Under the pieces are notes generated by a model. That model did no database searches, was not told where the DNA came from, and worked only from the letters and a program-made list of their open reading frames with translations. From Streptomyces sp. CB02980 (GTDB taxonomy: Bacteria; Actinomycetota; Actinomycetes; Streptomycetales; Streptomycetaceae): a stretch of 64,000 bases of DNA. The translations under genes were made by a program, and so were the position numbers. Of this stretch, positions 35,374-45,777 are shown one piece after another (position 1 is the stretch's first letter; each line of letters begins with the position of its first letter). The stretch lies in NCBI RefSeq assembly GCF_014451325.2, contig NZ_JACSCH020000010.1, positions 164,258-228,257 on the forward strand, in the 5' to 3' direction.

Positions 35374-35912
35374 GCCTCGCCTCCTCGGGGCAAGGCGCGG
35401 GGCGCGGGGCGCACGGGCGCGCGGGGGATCAGGGCGGGGGTGGGTCGGGGGTGACGCGCTTCACGTCGTCGGTGCGGCTCGCAGGCGCCGGCCGGTGGGG
35501 GTTCGCCGGCCCCCGCTGGTGCTGGTTCGGACGACCCGGCCGGACCGTCGGAGCCGCGGCTTCGCCGCGCGGTGCGCGTGCGGGTGTGGGTCGTACGGGC
35601 GCGTCGCCGGCGGGCCGTTCCTCGCGGCCTGCACGCCCGGCTCCGTGGCGGCGGGGCGGCGGCGGTGATCCGGTCGGCCGCCCGGCGTGCGGGGTGGGCG
35701 GTCGGGCGGTGCGCGGGGCGGCAGAGCGAGCGGCGCCGGGCGTCGGCGAGCGGCCAGTCGGTCATCCGTCGCAGAGGATGCGGTGCGGATGCCACCGGCG
35801 ATCGGTCGAACTGGCTGGAGGCCACGACGTACCTCTTCCGGCAACCGACCCTGCCGAGGGTCTGTCCTGAAATAGTGCTCTTTCCACCGTTAGCACCCTT
35901 GCGGGTGGTTCG
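35374..35912. other. 539-base non-coding region upstream of the glycan operon
   Basis: No convincing gene is present: the open frames are short, mutually overlapping and low-complexity. Near the GT2 stop on the minus strand are two hairpins, CACCC-gcaa-GGGTG (35894-35907) and GACCCT-cggc-AGGGTC (35847-35862), probably ending the upstream transcript. An AT-richer patch lies at 35865-35895. The rest, very GC-rich, should hold the operon promoter and possibly a long leader; no -10/-35 pair stood out. Confidence 0.6.
35847..35907 (-). terminator. Double hairpin after the upstream GT2 gene
   Basis: Two short perfect hairpins with 4-base loops, the first a GCAA tetraloop on the minus strand, lie 6 and 51 bases past the stop at 35913. 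Confidence 0.5.
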
Positions 35913-36698
35913 TCAACCGGAGGAGGTGCGGGCGGCGCGCGGGCGCCGCCGGTGCGCCAGCCGCGACAGGGCGTTGTGCGGCCGCTCGTCGAGGAGCGTG
36001 CCGAGGATCCGCGTGCCGTCGCGGATCGTGCGGAGGCGGACCGGCTCGTGGAGCCGCGGCCGTTCGAGACTGGGCACCTCGGCGACGCGCAGGCCGTAGT
36101 GCAGGGCGTGCGTGACCAGCTCGGCGCCCAGCTCGACCCCGTCCTCGCGCAGGTCGAGGAGGTCCACGAAGGAGCGCCGGAACGCACAGAACCCGTACCA
36201 GAGATCGGTGAGGTGCTGGCCGTACATCCGGTGCGCGACCCGCAGCAGCGCGCGATGTCCGAGCCGTCGCGAGAGCGGATAGTCGGCGAAATCCCCGCCC
36301 GCGATGAAGCGTGATCCCTTGACGAAGTCGTAACCGCTTTCCAGGTAGTGCAGATAGTGCGGGATCTCGTGCGGCGACATGCTCCCGTCGGCGTTCATCA
36401 GCACGACCAGATCGCCGGTCGCCGCGAGCAGACCCGCGTGCGGAATGTCGCCGCGCGAGGAGTCCCAGGAGCCGAGCCCGCGCACGGTGAGCCCCTTGCG
36501 CGCCCGCCGCTCACCGGGCGGGCCGCCGACCAGGACCACGTCCCCCACGCTCGACGGCACTTGATCGAGGAGCAGATCGAGCGCCGGCCGCGGGTCCCCG
36601 CCGCCGGGGCGGACCGTGAGGACGAGGCTCACCGTACGCGTGCCGGAACCGGGTGCGCGGTCGGTCGAACGGCGCAGGGGATGCGAATCGCTACTCAT
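35913..36698 (-). CDS. GT2-family glycosyltransferase, separate unit
   Basis: A 261-residue GT-A-like enzyme. It has VSLVLTVRPGGGD at the fold start, MNADGSMSP at the DxD region, and a C-terminal part (GYDFVKGSRF, LTDLWYGFCAFRRS) matching glycosyltransferases that modify polyprenyl phosphate. The N-terminal first strand is unusual in lacking the common YNE motif. ATG at 36698 with GGAGG eight bases upstream and its own promoter. It probably serves the same glycan as the operon downstream. Confidence 0.85.
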   Translation of the reverse strand: MSSDSHPLRRSTDRAPGSGTRTVSLVLTVRPGGGDPRPALDLLLDQVPSSVGDVVLVGGPPGERRARKGLTVRGLGSWDSSRGDIPHAGLLAATGDLVVLMNADGSMSPHEIPHYLHYLESGYDFVKGSRFIAGGDFADYPLSRRLGHRALLRVAHRMYGQHLTDLWYGFCAFRRSFVDLLDLREDGVELGAELVTHALHYGLRVAEVPSLERPRLHEPVRLRTIRDGTRILGTLLDERPHNALSRLAHRRRPRAARTSSG

Positions 36699-36734
36699 AG
36701 GTACGGCCTCCCGCGCGGAAAACCCGCGTACTTC

Positions 36735-36764
36735 AGGATCCTGCGCCGGAGACGATGCCGTCAA
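36735..36764 (-). promoter_or_regulatory. Promoter of the upstream GT2 gene
   Basis: On the minus strand TTGACG (36764-36759) is followed after 18 bases by GATCCT (36740-36735), about 37 bases before the ATG. A close match to the streptomycete vegetative pattern. Confidence 0.6.
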
Positions 36765-36835
36765 GAACTCGGGAAAGATATGCGGAACTCCAGGAAACTA
36801 TTCCTCGCCCCTCTGCGCCGGAATTCGATCAGGCA

Positions 36836-36847
36836 TACAATCCCGTC
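36836..36847 (+). promoter_or_regulatory. -10 element of a probable leaderless transcript (GH15 gene)
   Basis: TACAAT ends six bases before the ATG at 36848 and there is no Shine-Dalgarno. Transcription would then start at or next to the A of the start codon. Confidence 0.55.
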
Positions 36848-38689
36848 ATGGCAGGGCGAATTGAGGACTACGCCCTCGTCGGTGACCTGGAGACCGCGGC
36901 GCTCGTGGGGACCGACGGGTCCGTCGACTGGTGGTGCGCGCCGCGCTTCGACTCGCCCGCGTGCCTGGCGGCCCTGCTGGGCGATCCGGGGCACGGCCGC
37001 TGGCTCCTCGCCCCCGTCGGCAGGACCCGCTGCACGCGCAGGAGTTACCGGGGCGACACCCTCGTCCTCGACACCATCTGGGAATCCCTCACCGGAACCG
37101 TCCGCGTCACCGACTTCATGCCCCTGCGCTCCCCGAGCGAGGACGCCCCGCGCATCGTCCGCGTGGTCGAGGGAATCGCCGGACGCGTCGACGTACGCAG
37201 CGAGTTGAGGGTCCGCTTCCACCACGGCAGCATCGTGCCCTGGATCCGCTCGGTGGACCGCCGTACCGTCGCCTGGGTCGCCGGACCCGACGCCGCGTAC
37301 CTCTCCTGCGAGCCCGGCGTCGAGCCCGTCGTCACCCCGGACCGCACCACCGTCGACTTCACCGTCACCGCCGGCCGTCGCGTCTCCTTCGTCCTCGGCT
37401 GGCGTCCCTCGCACACCCCCGCGCCCCCGGCCACCCCGCCCGCCGACATCGACGCCGCCCTCACCCGTACCCTCGCCCTCTGGAACGACTGGGCCGCCGA
37501 CCTCCGTTACGAGGGGCCGACGCGCGAGGCGGTCATCCGCTCCCTGCTCACCCTCAAGGCCCTCACCTACGCCCCCACCGGCGGTATCGTCGCCGCGGCC
37601 ACCGCCTCCCTCCCCGAGTCCCTCGGCGGGCAGCGCAACTGGGACTACCGCTTCTGCTGGCTGCGTGACTCCACGTTCACCCTCTCCTGCCTGCTGCGCG
37701 GCGGCTATCGCAGAGAGGCGCTCGCCTGGAAGGACTGGCTCGTCCGCGCCGTCGCCGGCGACCCCGCCGACCTCCAGCCGCTGTACGGGGTACAGGGCCA
37801 GCGGCAGTTGCCCGAGACGTACGCCGACTGGCTCCCGGGCTACGAGAACTCGCGCCCCGTCAGATTCGGCAACGCGGCCGTCGACCAGTTCCAGCTCGAC
37901 ATCTACGGCGAGGTGCTCAACACCGTCTACTCGGCCGTCCGGGCCGGAGTCGCCCTCGACGCCCCCGACTGGGCGCTGGTCGCCTCGCTCCTGGAGTACC
38001 TCGGCAAACGCTGGCAGGAACCGGACGAGGGCATCTGGGAAGTCCGGGGCCCGCGCCGCCACTTCGTCCACTCCAAGGTCATGGCCTGGGTCGGCGCCGA
38101 CCGCGCCGTCCGCCTCGCCCGGGTCGCCGGACTCCGCGGTTCGCTCAGGCACTGGCAGGCCCTGCGCAACGAGCTGCGCGCGGACGTCTGCGCCCGGGGC
38201 TGGAGCGACGAACAGCAGTCCTTCACCCAGTACTACGGAAGTCACCAGGTCGACGCCACCGCCCTGTTGATCCCCCGGCTCGGCTTCCTCCCCGCCGACG
38301 ACGCCCGCGTACTCGGCACCGTCCGGGCGATGGCCCGGCTCGACGACCATGGATTCCTCCGCCGCTACGGCGACGTGCGGGACGGCGGAACGCATGATCT
38401 CGACGACCTCGGCGGCACCGAAGGAGCCTTCGTCGCCTGCACGTTCTGGTACGCCGACGCGCTCGCCATGACCGGCCGCGCCGACGAGGCCCGCGGGGTC
38501 TTCGAGCGGGTCCTCGACGTCCGCAACGACGTCGGCCTGCTCGCCGAGGAATGGGACCCGGTGACGAGCCGTCAGTTGGGCAACATGCCGCAGGCGCTCA
38601 GTCACGTGGCCCTGGTGAACACGGCGTTCACGCTGTACGGGACCAGGCGCCACGACCGTACGGGTTCCCGTCATTTCGCTGTGGCATGA
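36848..38689 (+). CDS. GH15-family glucoamylase/trehalase-like protein
   Basis: A 613-residue cytosolic enzyme with the family opening MAGRIEDYALVGDLETAALV and DWWCAPRFDSPACLAALLG. The alpha/alpha toroid contains NWDYRFCWLRDS and, near the C-terminus, LLAEEWDP with the probable catalytic Glu, followed by GNMPQALSH. Relatives include actinobacterial trehalase and glucoamylase-like hydrolases; which disaccharide is cleaved cannot be told. The start at 36848 is fixed by the conserved N-terminus; the frame is open further upstream but unrelated. Confidence 0.92.
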   Translation: MAGRIEDYALVGDLETAALVGTDGSVDWWCAPRFDSPACLAALLGDPGHGRWLLAPVGRTRCTRRSYRGDTLVLDTIWESLTGTVRVTDFMPLRSPSEDAPRIVRVVEGIAGRVDVRSELRVRFHHGSIVPWIRSVDRRTVAWVAGPDAAYLSCEPGVEPVVTPDRTTVDFTVTAGRRVSFVLGWRPSHTPAPPATPPADIDAALTRTLALWNDWAADLRYEGPTREAVIRSLLTLKALTYAPTGGIVAAATASLPESLGGQRNWDYRFCWLRDSTFTLSCLLRGGYRREALAWKDWLVRAVAGDPADLQPLYGVQGQRQLPETYADWLPGYENSRPVRFGNAAVDQFQLDIYGEVLNTVYSAVRAGVALDAPDWALVASLLEYLGKRWQEPDEGIWEVRGPRRHFVHSKVMAWVGADRAVRLARVAGLRGSLRHWQALRNELRADVCARGWSDEQQSFTQYYGSHQVDATALLIPRLGFLPADDARVLGTVRAMARLDDHGFLRRYGDVRDGGTHDLDDLGGTEGAFVACTFWYADALAMTGRADEARGVFERVLDVRNDVGLLAEEWDPVTSRQLGNMPQALSHVALVNTAFTLYGTRRHDRTGSRHFAVA

Positions 38690-38743
38690 TCGGGCCACTC
38701 CGGGTGGCCACCGGGCGCCCTCCGGGAGTTCAGGGGGTGGAAC

Positions 38744-39034
38744 ATGCCGTGGTTCCTGCTCGTGCCGAGCGTGCTCGGGGTGCTGCTCGTCGCCGGAGGC
38801 GTGGCGGCGATCCGGACCGGCTGGATCCTGCCGTTCCAGCGGCGCCGCGTCCACCGGACCGAGCTCTTCGGCTGGGCGCAGCTGGTGATGGCGGTGGCCT
38901 TCGGCGCCCAGGCGGTCGGACAGCTCCTCGGTGAGCGCGAGGCCCGCTACGTCCTCGGAGTCGTCACGGTGCTCGCCCTGCTCGGCGGACTCGTCCTCGC
39001 GACCGTCGCCCAACGCCCGAGCCCGGACCGGTGA
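38744..39034 (+). CDS. Small three-helix membrane protein
   Basis: A 96-residue protein with hydrophobic segments near residues 5-24, 43-60 and 68-88 and basic loops between. GGGGGTGG lies just before the ATG at 38744. No family is recognised. It follows the GH15 gene by 54 bases on the same strand. Its last codons lie in a duplicated segment that continues past the stop. Confidence 0.75.
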   Translation: MPWFLLVPSVLGVLLVAGGVAAIRTGWILPFQRRRVHRTELFGWAQLVMAVAFGAQAVGQLLGEREARYVLGVVTVLALLGGLVLATVAQRPSPDR

Positions 39035-39101
39035 GCGGTCGCGACGCGCCGGAGCCCGGACCCCTGAGCGGCTGCCCGCGCCCGAGCCCGGACCGGTGAG
39101 C
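39014..39101 (+). repeat. Three tandem copies of a 32/33-bp unit spanning a stop codon
   Basis: A perfect 23-base repeat (CGCCCGAGCCCGGACCGGTG plus AGC) occurs at 39014-39036 and 39079-39101, with a degenerate copy from 39047. The first copy encodes the C-terminus and TGA of the small membrane protein, so the duplication added non-coding copies downstream. Confidence 0.8.
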
Positions 39102-39225
39102 CGAGCGGTCCCCCGGCCGTCCACCCGCGCCGCCGTCCGGGCCCGCCCCGCCGAACCGTCCCCGACGCGTTTCGTTCGGGTGCGTCCAGCGGGCGGGGCC
39201 GCCGCGCGTGGGTTCGAATCGGGGC

Positions 39226-40296
39226 ATGGCTTCTTACGACAGGCCCCGCGCGGGCGGCTCCCCGAGGCCGCTGGAGACCGGTGACACCTGGTGGTACGCC
39301 GCCGTGGCAGGCGAGGCCGCCGGATCGTTCAGCACCCGAGTCCGCACCCGGACCCGGCGTGGCTGCCTCGGGGCCGTACTCCTGCTCACCGTCGTCTACG
39401 CGGGCCTCGTGCTCACCGCGACCGGCCGTCGCTGGGGTGACGCGGCCATGACCGGCCGGCGCGCCGACGCCGCCGCCACCACCGTGCTCCGCGAGCACCC
39501 CTCGCTCGCCGGACTCACCACCCTCTCCCTGGTCCTCGGCTGCGTCCTGGTGCTCGCCGCCGGCCTGATACGCAAGCGGTACGCCCTCACCGGCCTCGCC
39601 GCCGGCGCGGTCGTCACCGCCCTCGCCCTCACCGGCCTCCTCCAGCGGTACGCACCGCGCCCCCGGCTCGCCGACGCCGGCGGGCTCATGTCCACCGGCT
39701 TCCCCAGCGCCCAGACCACGCTCGCCCTCGGCATCGCCTTCGGGCTGGCCCTCGTCGTCCCCTACCGGCTGCGCAGCGTCGCCGTCGGCGCCGCCACGCT
39801 CTGGGCCGTCGGCGTCGGCGCGTACACCATCGCCGCCGGCCAGCACCGGCCCGGTGACGCCATCGCCGCCGCCCTGGTGGTCCTCGCCGTCTTCTGCGGC
39901 CTCCTCGCCGTCCTCGCCCGCAAGGACAAGGTGCGCCCCGGCGCCCGACGGGGGCCCGCCCTCCCCGGCCTCCCGGTGACCGTGCCGCTCGCCCTGCTCG
40001 CCGCCGGCGGCCTCGGCGTGGGCCTCTGGCTCCTCGGGGACACCCTCGCCCTGCCGAGCGCCGCCCCCTACGACCCGGCCGAGCTCAGGCTCGCGCACCG
40101 CTGCGGCCAGGCCCTCGCCGCGGGCGTGGTCGCCGCCGTCGGCCTCGCCCTGCTCGGTCTGCTGCGCCGCGTCGACGTCGAGGGCGCCCCCACTCCGTAC
40201 CGGCTCGGCGGGCCCTTCGTCGAGGCCGCCGGAGCGCCCGGGGACGGCGAGCTCATGGGGCCCTTCACCGAGGACCTCGATCACGAGATATCTTGA
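39226..40296 (+). CDS. PAP2-like multi-pass membrane protein with degenerate active site
   Basis: A 356-residue protein with about eight helices. The PAP2 core can be traced as RYAPRPRL, GFPSAQTT and AGQHRPGDAI. Compared with the family pattern, motif 1 lacks the Lys, motif 2 is PSAQ where PSGH is usual, and motif 3 keeps His and Asp but not the Ser-Arg. Phosphatase activity is therefore doubtful. A second four-helix block follows. ATG at 39226 has no good ribosome site; TCGAAT lies six bases upstream. Confidence 0.75.
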   Translation: MASYDRPRAGGSPRPLETGDTWWYAAVAGEAAGSFSTRVRTRTRRGCLGAVLLLTVVYAGLVLTATGRRWGDAAMTGRRADAAATTVLREHPSLAGLTTLSLVLGCVLVLAAGLIRKRYALTGLAAGAVVTALALTGLLQRYAPRPRLADAGGLMSTGFPSAQTTLALGIAFGLALVVPYRLRSVAVGAATLWAVGVGAYTIAAGQHRPGDAIAAALVVLAVFCGLLAVLARKDKVRPGARRGPALPGLPVTVPLALLAAGGLGVGLWLLGDTLALPSAAPYDPAELRLAHRCGQALAAGVVAAVGLALLGLLRRVDVEGAPTPYRLGGPFVEAAGAPGDGELMGPFTEDLDHEIS

Positions 40297-40314
40297 TGTC
40301 GAGCAATCTCGCAT
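40275..40314 (+). promoter_or_regulatory. Palindromic elements before isocitrate dehydrogenase
   Basis: Two near-palindromes, CTCGATCACGAG (near 40277) and CTTGATGTCGAG (40292-40303), and an overlapping CGAG-caat-CTCG (40300-40311) crowd the 65 bases before the start. Related half-sites (CTYGA) suggest a regulator site. The regulator is unknown. Confidence 0.4.
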
Positions 40315-40339
40315 ACGCAGACGTGGAGCGGAGCACCCG

Positions 40340-42559
<2,220 letters not shown>

Positions 42560-42567
42560 CGCGGCAC

Positions 42568-42644
42568 GGGAGGCCCCCGCCTCCCACGCCCCGTCGAGCA
42601 CACGCGTGGCGCCGCCCCGGACGGAACTCTTCCGACCGGGGCGG
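42568..42644 (+). terminator. Double terminator after isocitrate dehydrogenase
   Basis: First hairpin GGGAGGC-cccc-GCCTCCC (42568-42585). Second CCGCCCCGG-a-CGGAA-ctc-TTCCG-a-CCGGGGCGG (42612-42644), 14 pairs interrupted only by one A/A mismatch. Tandem terminators suit a highly expressed gene. Confidence 0.85.
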
Positions 42645-42688
42645 TCCCGTCGGTGGCGCATCCGCCGTCCGGGTGTGAACCTGGATGG

Positions 42689-42979
42689 ATGAGCTGGGCA
42701 TCTTGGACGACCGCCGGTGTCTACACCGGGCGAGGTGGGGTGCTGACCGTCGAGGCCGGAGTCGTCACGGGCGATCTGACCGTGCACACGACCTGGGCCG
42801 ACAACGAGGCACGCGTGGCCGTGCAGTACAGCGGCGCGTCCGACTGGTTCACCATGTCGGGCAGTCCCGTTCCGTGCGCGTCGGAGGAGGAGAGCCGCGA
42901 TCTGCACGACGCCGTCGTGGCAGCCGTCCGGGAGGGGAACGGGGCCACGGTCCCGACCCTGCCCGTACCACCGGTGTGA
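42689..42979 (+). CDS. Small conserved-looking hypothetical protein
   Basis: A 96-residue beta-rich protein (GVYTGRGGVLTVEAGVVTGD, then ARVAVQYSG) with no signal peptide or membrane segment and a helical C-terminus. Codon third positions are strongly G/C, supporting real coding. The ATG at 42689 is the likeliest start; an upstream ATG at 42653 would run through the preceding spacer. It lies before the sigma-CAP gene by 97 bases. Function unknown. Confidence 0.6.
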   Translation: MSWASWTTAGVYTGRGGVLTVEAGVVTGDLTVHTTWADNEARVAVQYSGASDWFTMSGSPVPCASEEESRDLHDAVVAAVREGNGATVPTLPVPPV

Positions 42980-43000
42980 TGGACGTCGGCGTCGATCACC

Positions 43001-43013
43001 GATAAGTGTTATC
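43001..43013 (+). promoter_or_regulatory. Perfect inverted repeat upstream of the sigma-CAP gene
   Basis: GATAA-gtg-TTATC, 64 bases before the start codon and unusually AT-rich for this DNA. Candidate operator or promoter element. Confidence 0.45.
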
Positions 43014-43076
43014 CCTCCCTCGCCCACGGGTCTCCGAACCACGGGGGACTCGCACCAGGGATGAGGGAGCAGATCC

Positions 43077-44669
43077 ATGCACAGCGACGAGCGCCGCACC
43101 ACCGCGCTGGTGGAGGCCGCCAGGGCCGGTGACGCGCACGCCAGGGACGCGCTGGTCCGCGCCTACCTGCCGCTCGTCCACAACATCGTCGGCCGGGCGC
43201 TCGACGGCCATGCCGACACCGACGACATCGTCCAGGAGACGATGGTCCGCGCCCTCGACGGCCTGACGGGCCTCCGCGACCCGGCCCGATTCCGGTCCTG
43301 GCTCGTCGCCATCGCCATGAACGGGATCCGCCGCCGCTGGCGCGAACGCCAGCAGGCACCCGTGCCCGGACTCGACCGGGCCGCCGGCCTCGCCGACCCG
43401 GCCGCCGGCGACTTCACCGAGGTCACCATCATCCGGCTCGGCCTGTCGGGGCAGCGCCGCGACGTGGCCCGCGCGACCCGCTGGCTCGACGAGGACGACC
43501 GCGAGCTGCTCGCCCTGTGGTGGCTGGAGGCCGCGGGCGAGCTGACCCGCGCCGAGCTCGCCGAGGGCCTCGGCGGGATATCCCCGCAGCACGCCGCCGT
43601 CCGCGTCCAGCGGATGAAGGAACGCCTGGAGACCGGCCGCGCCGTCGTCCGCGCCCTCGACGCCCTGCCGATCTGCCCCGACCTCGCGGAGACCGTCACG
43701 GCCTGGGACGGCCGCCCCTCCCCGCTCTGGCGCAAACGCGTCGCCCGCCACGTACGGACCTGCGCCGTCTGTACGGCGAGGGTCACCGGCCGCAGTGGCC
43801 TCGCCCCCGTCGAAGGGCTGCTCGTCGGCCTCGGCCTCGTACCGCCGCTGGTGATCGGGCTGACGCACGGTCCCACCGGCGATCCCGTCGCCTTCGACAC
43901 GGTGGCGTCCGACACGGCCGTTCCGGAATCAACCATCCCGGACACGGCCGCCCCGAGCCCGGCCGCCTCCGACCCGGCCGGGTCCCACACGCCCGGGTCG
44001 GACGGGACCGCTCCGGACACGGCCGTGTCCGAAAGCGTCTCCCGGTGGACACCCCTGCGCCGGGCCGGAGCCGCCGGAGCCGCGGCCGTCGCCGTCCTCG
44101 GCGCCGTGGTCCTCCTCGTACCCCAGGAGCCACGCGCGCGCATGGCGCCGGGCAGCCCGGTCGCCGCGCCTCCGGCGACCCCCGCCCCGACGACGCCCCC
44201 GGCGTCGCCGACCCCCACCCGCACCGTCACGCCGACGACCACGCCCCCGACCCCACGCCGCACCCCGCGCCCCACGCCGGCACCCACGGGTGAGGAGCGG
44301 GTGACCGGCCTCGTCAACCGGCTGCGGGCGGAGGCGGGTTGCGCCCCGCTGCGCATCGACCCCCGGCTCACCGAGGCGGCCCGCGGCTACGCCCGTGACA
44401 TGGCCGCGCGCGGCTACTTCGGACACGCCAGTCCCGAGGGCGAGTTCGCGGACACCCGGATCACCGCCGCCGGTTACGCCTGGAGCGCCTGGGCGGAGAA
44501 CCTGGACCAGGGTACGGCCGACCCGGCGTCCGTGGTCGACGACTGGACGGACGGGTCGATGCACGAGGAGAACATGCTCGACTGCCGGTACCGGGACACC
44601 GGAGTGGCGTCGGCGCCCGGTCCCGGCGGCACGATCTGGGTGCAGAAGCTCGCCGCTCCCGCCTCCTGA
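43077..44669 (+). CDS. ECF sigma factor fused to zinc-finger-like motif, membrane segment and CAP domain
   Basis: A 530-residue protein. Residues 12-92 match sigma region 2 (ALVRAYLPLVHNIVGRAL, TDDIVQETMVRAL) and 130-195 region 4. Then comes HVRTCAVC (H225-x3-C229-x2-C232), the zinc-anti-sigma pattern, a weak hydrophobic stretch at 245-263, an Asp/Ser/Thr-rich linker, a clear membrane helix at 328-349, a Pro/Thr linker, and a CAP/SCP domain from 405 (LVNRLRAEAGCAPL, ARGYFGH, AENLDQ, NMLDC) with a likely C422-C503 disulfide. If both hydrophobic stretches span, the CAP domain would be inside, so the weak one probably does not. ATG at 43077 has GAGGGAG upstream. It converges on a second CAP gene 16 bases away. 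Confidence 0.92.
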   Translation: MHSDERRTTALVEAARAGDAHARDALVRAYLPLVHNIVGRALDGHADTDDIVQETMVRALDGLTGLRDPARFRSWLVAIAMNGIRRRWRERQQAPVPGLDRAAGLADPAAGDFTEVTIIRLGLSGQRRDVARATRWLDEDDRELLALWWLEAAGELTRAELAEGLGGISPQHAAVRVQRMKERLETGRAVVRALDALPICPDLAETVTAWDGRPSPLWRKRVARHVRTCAVCTARVTGRSGLAPVEGLLVGLGLVPPLVIGLTHGPTGDPVAFDTVASDTAVPESTIPDTAAPSPAASDPAGSHTPGSDGTAPDTAVSESVSRWTPLRRAGAAGAAAVAVLGAVVLLVPQEPRARMAPGSPVAAPPATPAPTTPPASPTPTRTVTPTTTPPTPRRTPRPTPAPTGEERVTGLVNRLRAEAGCAPLRIDPRLTEAARGYARDMAARGYFGHASPEGEFADTRITAAGYAWSAWAENLDQGTADPASVVDDWTDGSMHEENMLDCRYRDTGVASAPGPGGTIWVQKLAAPAS

Positions 44670-44685
44670 CGGCCGGGTCGGCGGC

Positions 44686-45777
44686 TCAGCGCCGCGCACC
44701 GAAGTTCTGCACCCACCAAGGGCCGTTGGCCGTCAGCGTCACCCCGACGCCGATGTCCTTGAACGAGCAGTTGAGGATGTTCGCCCGGTGGCCGGGACTG
44801 TCCATCCAGTCCTCCATCGCCCGGGCCGGGGTCTTCGGCCCGCGGTGGATGTTCTCCCCCCAGGTCGACCATGTGTACCCGGCGCCGGTCATCCGGTCGC
44901 CCGCGTCGCCGCCCTCCGGGTTGTCGTGCTCGTAGTAGTCGCGGGCGGCCATGTCGTCGGCGTGGCCCTGGGCGGCGGACCGCAGATGGCTCTCGGAGTG
45001 CAGCGGGCCGCAACCGGCCTTCTCCCGCTCGGTGTTGGCGAGCGCGATGACGTCCTGGACGAACCGCGCGGCCTTTCCCGCCGGTGCCTCCGCCACGGGG
45101 GCCGCACCCGGCTGCCCCTGCTGCCGCCCTTGGGGCCGTGCCGGTCGCGGCTGGTCCGGGGCCTGTTCGGGACGGGGCTCGTGCTGCCGCTCCGACTCCG
45201 CCTTCGGAGGTGTCTCGGGCCGGGGCCCCGCCGGTGCGGAGCCGACCGGTGCCGTCCCCGCCGCACGGGGTGCGGGCGTGGCGGCGGTCGAGGGCGCCGA
45301 CGGGCCCGAGGGCGTCGGCCTGGCCACCCGTACGGCCTCCACCTCCCGTACACTCCCCGCCTCCCGTACGCTCCCTGCCGTCCGTACGGTCTCCGGCGTG
45401 GCGGCCGCGCCCCCGCCGGTGGTGGTGGAACGCAGCGACACGACCGGCTCGGCGACCGAGGGGGCGGCGGTCGTGCCACCGGTCCCGAGGGAGGCGACGT
45501 ACATCCCGGTGGCCACCGTCAGGACGGCGGCCGCGGACCCGGCGACGGTGACGGCGGTCCGGAAGGACGGCCGGCGCGCGGCGCGCGGTCTCGCTCCGCC
45601 GCCCTTGCGGTGCCGCCCGCCCGTGCGCGCCGCGGAGACGTCCGCCGCCGCGCGAGCGTCCGCCGTCGCGGGATCGTCCGCCGCTGCGGGATCCGCCGTG
45701 AAGTCCCGTACGGCATCGTGCGGGTGCGGGGTGTGTTCGGGGTTGCCGGGGTGACCGGGACGGTCGTGGTGCCGCAT
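44686..45777 (-). CDS. Membrane-anchored CAP/SCP-domain protein
   Basis: A 363-residue protein: a cytosolic basic tail of about 70 residues, one membrane helix (TVAGSAAAVLTVATGMYVA), a long low-complexity stalk of about 160 residues, and a C-terminal CAP domain (LANTEREKAGCGPLH, ARDYYEHDNPEG, WGENIHRG, SPGHRANILNC). It keeps the His and Glu residues of YkwD-type CAP domains and the same Cys pair as the sigma-fused CAP domain. ATG at 45777 is chosen for a GGAG just upstream; the frame is open further. It is convergent with the sigma-CAP gene, and the two domains may be functional partners. Confidence 0.88.
   Translation of the reverse strand: MRHHDRPGHPGNPEHTPHPHDAVRDFTADPAAADDPATADARAAADVSAARTGGRHRKGGGARPRAARRPSFRTAVTVAGSAAAVLTVATGMYVASLGTGGTTAAPSVAEPVVSLRSTTTGGGAAATPETVRTAGSVREAGSVREVEAVRVARPTPSGPSAPSTAATPAPRAAGTAPVGSAPAGPRPETPPKAESERQHEPRPEQAPDQPRPARPQGRQQGQPGAAPVAEAPAGKAARFVQDVIALANTEREKAGCGPLHSESHLRSAAQGHADDMAARDYYEHDNPEGGDAGDRMTGAGYTWSTWGENIHRGPKTPARAMEDWMDSPGHRANILNCSFKDIGVGVTLTANGPWWVQNFGARR
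45335..45390 (-). repeat. 18-bp tandem repeats in the CAP protein stalk
   Basis: Three imperfect copies (CCTCCCGTACACTCCCCG and variants) encode SVREAG-like hexapeptides in the extracellular stalk. Confidence 0.75.

Noticed and set aside
36761..39124. 787-residue minus-strand frame opposite the GH15 gene
   Set aside because: Antisense shadow of a clear plus-strand enzyme.
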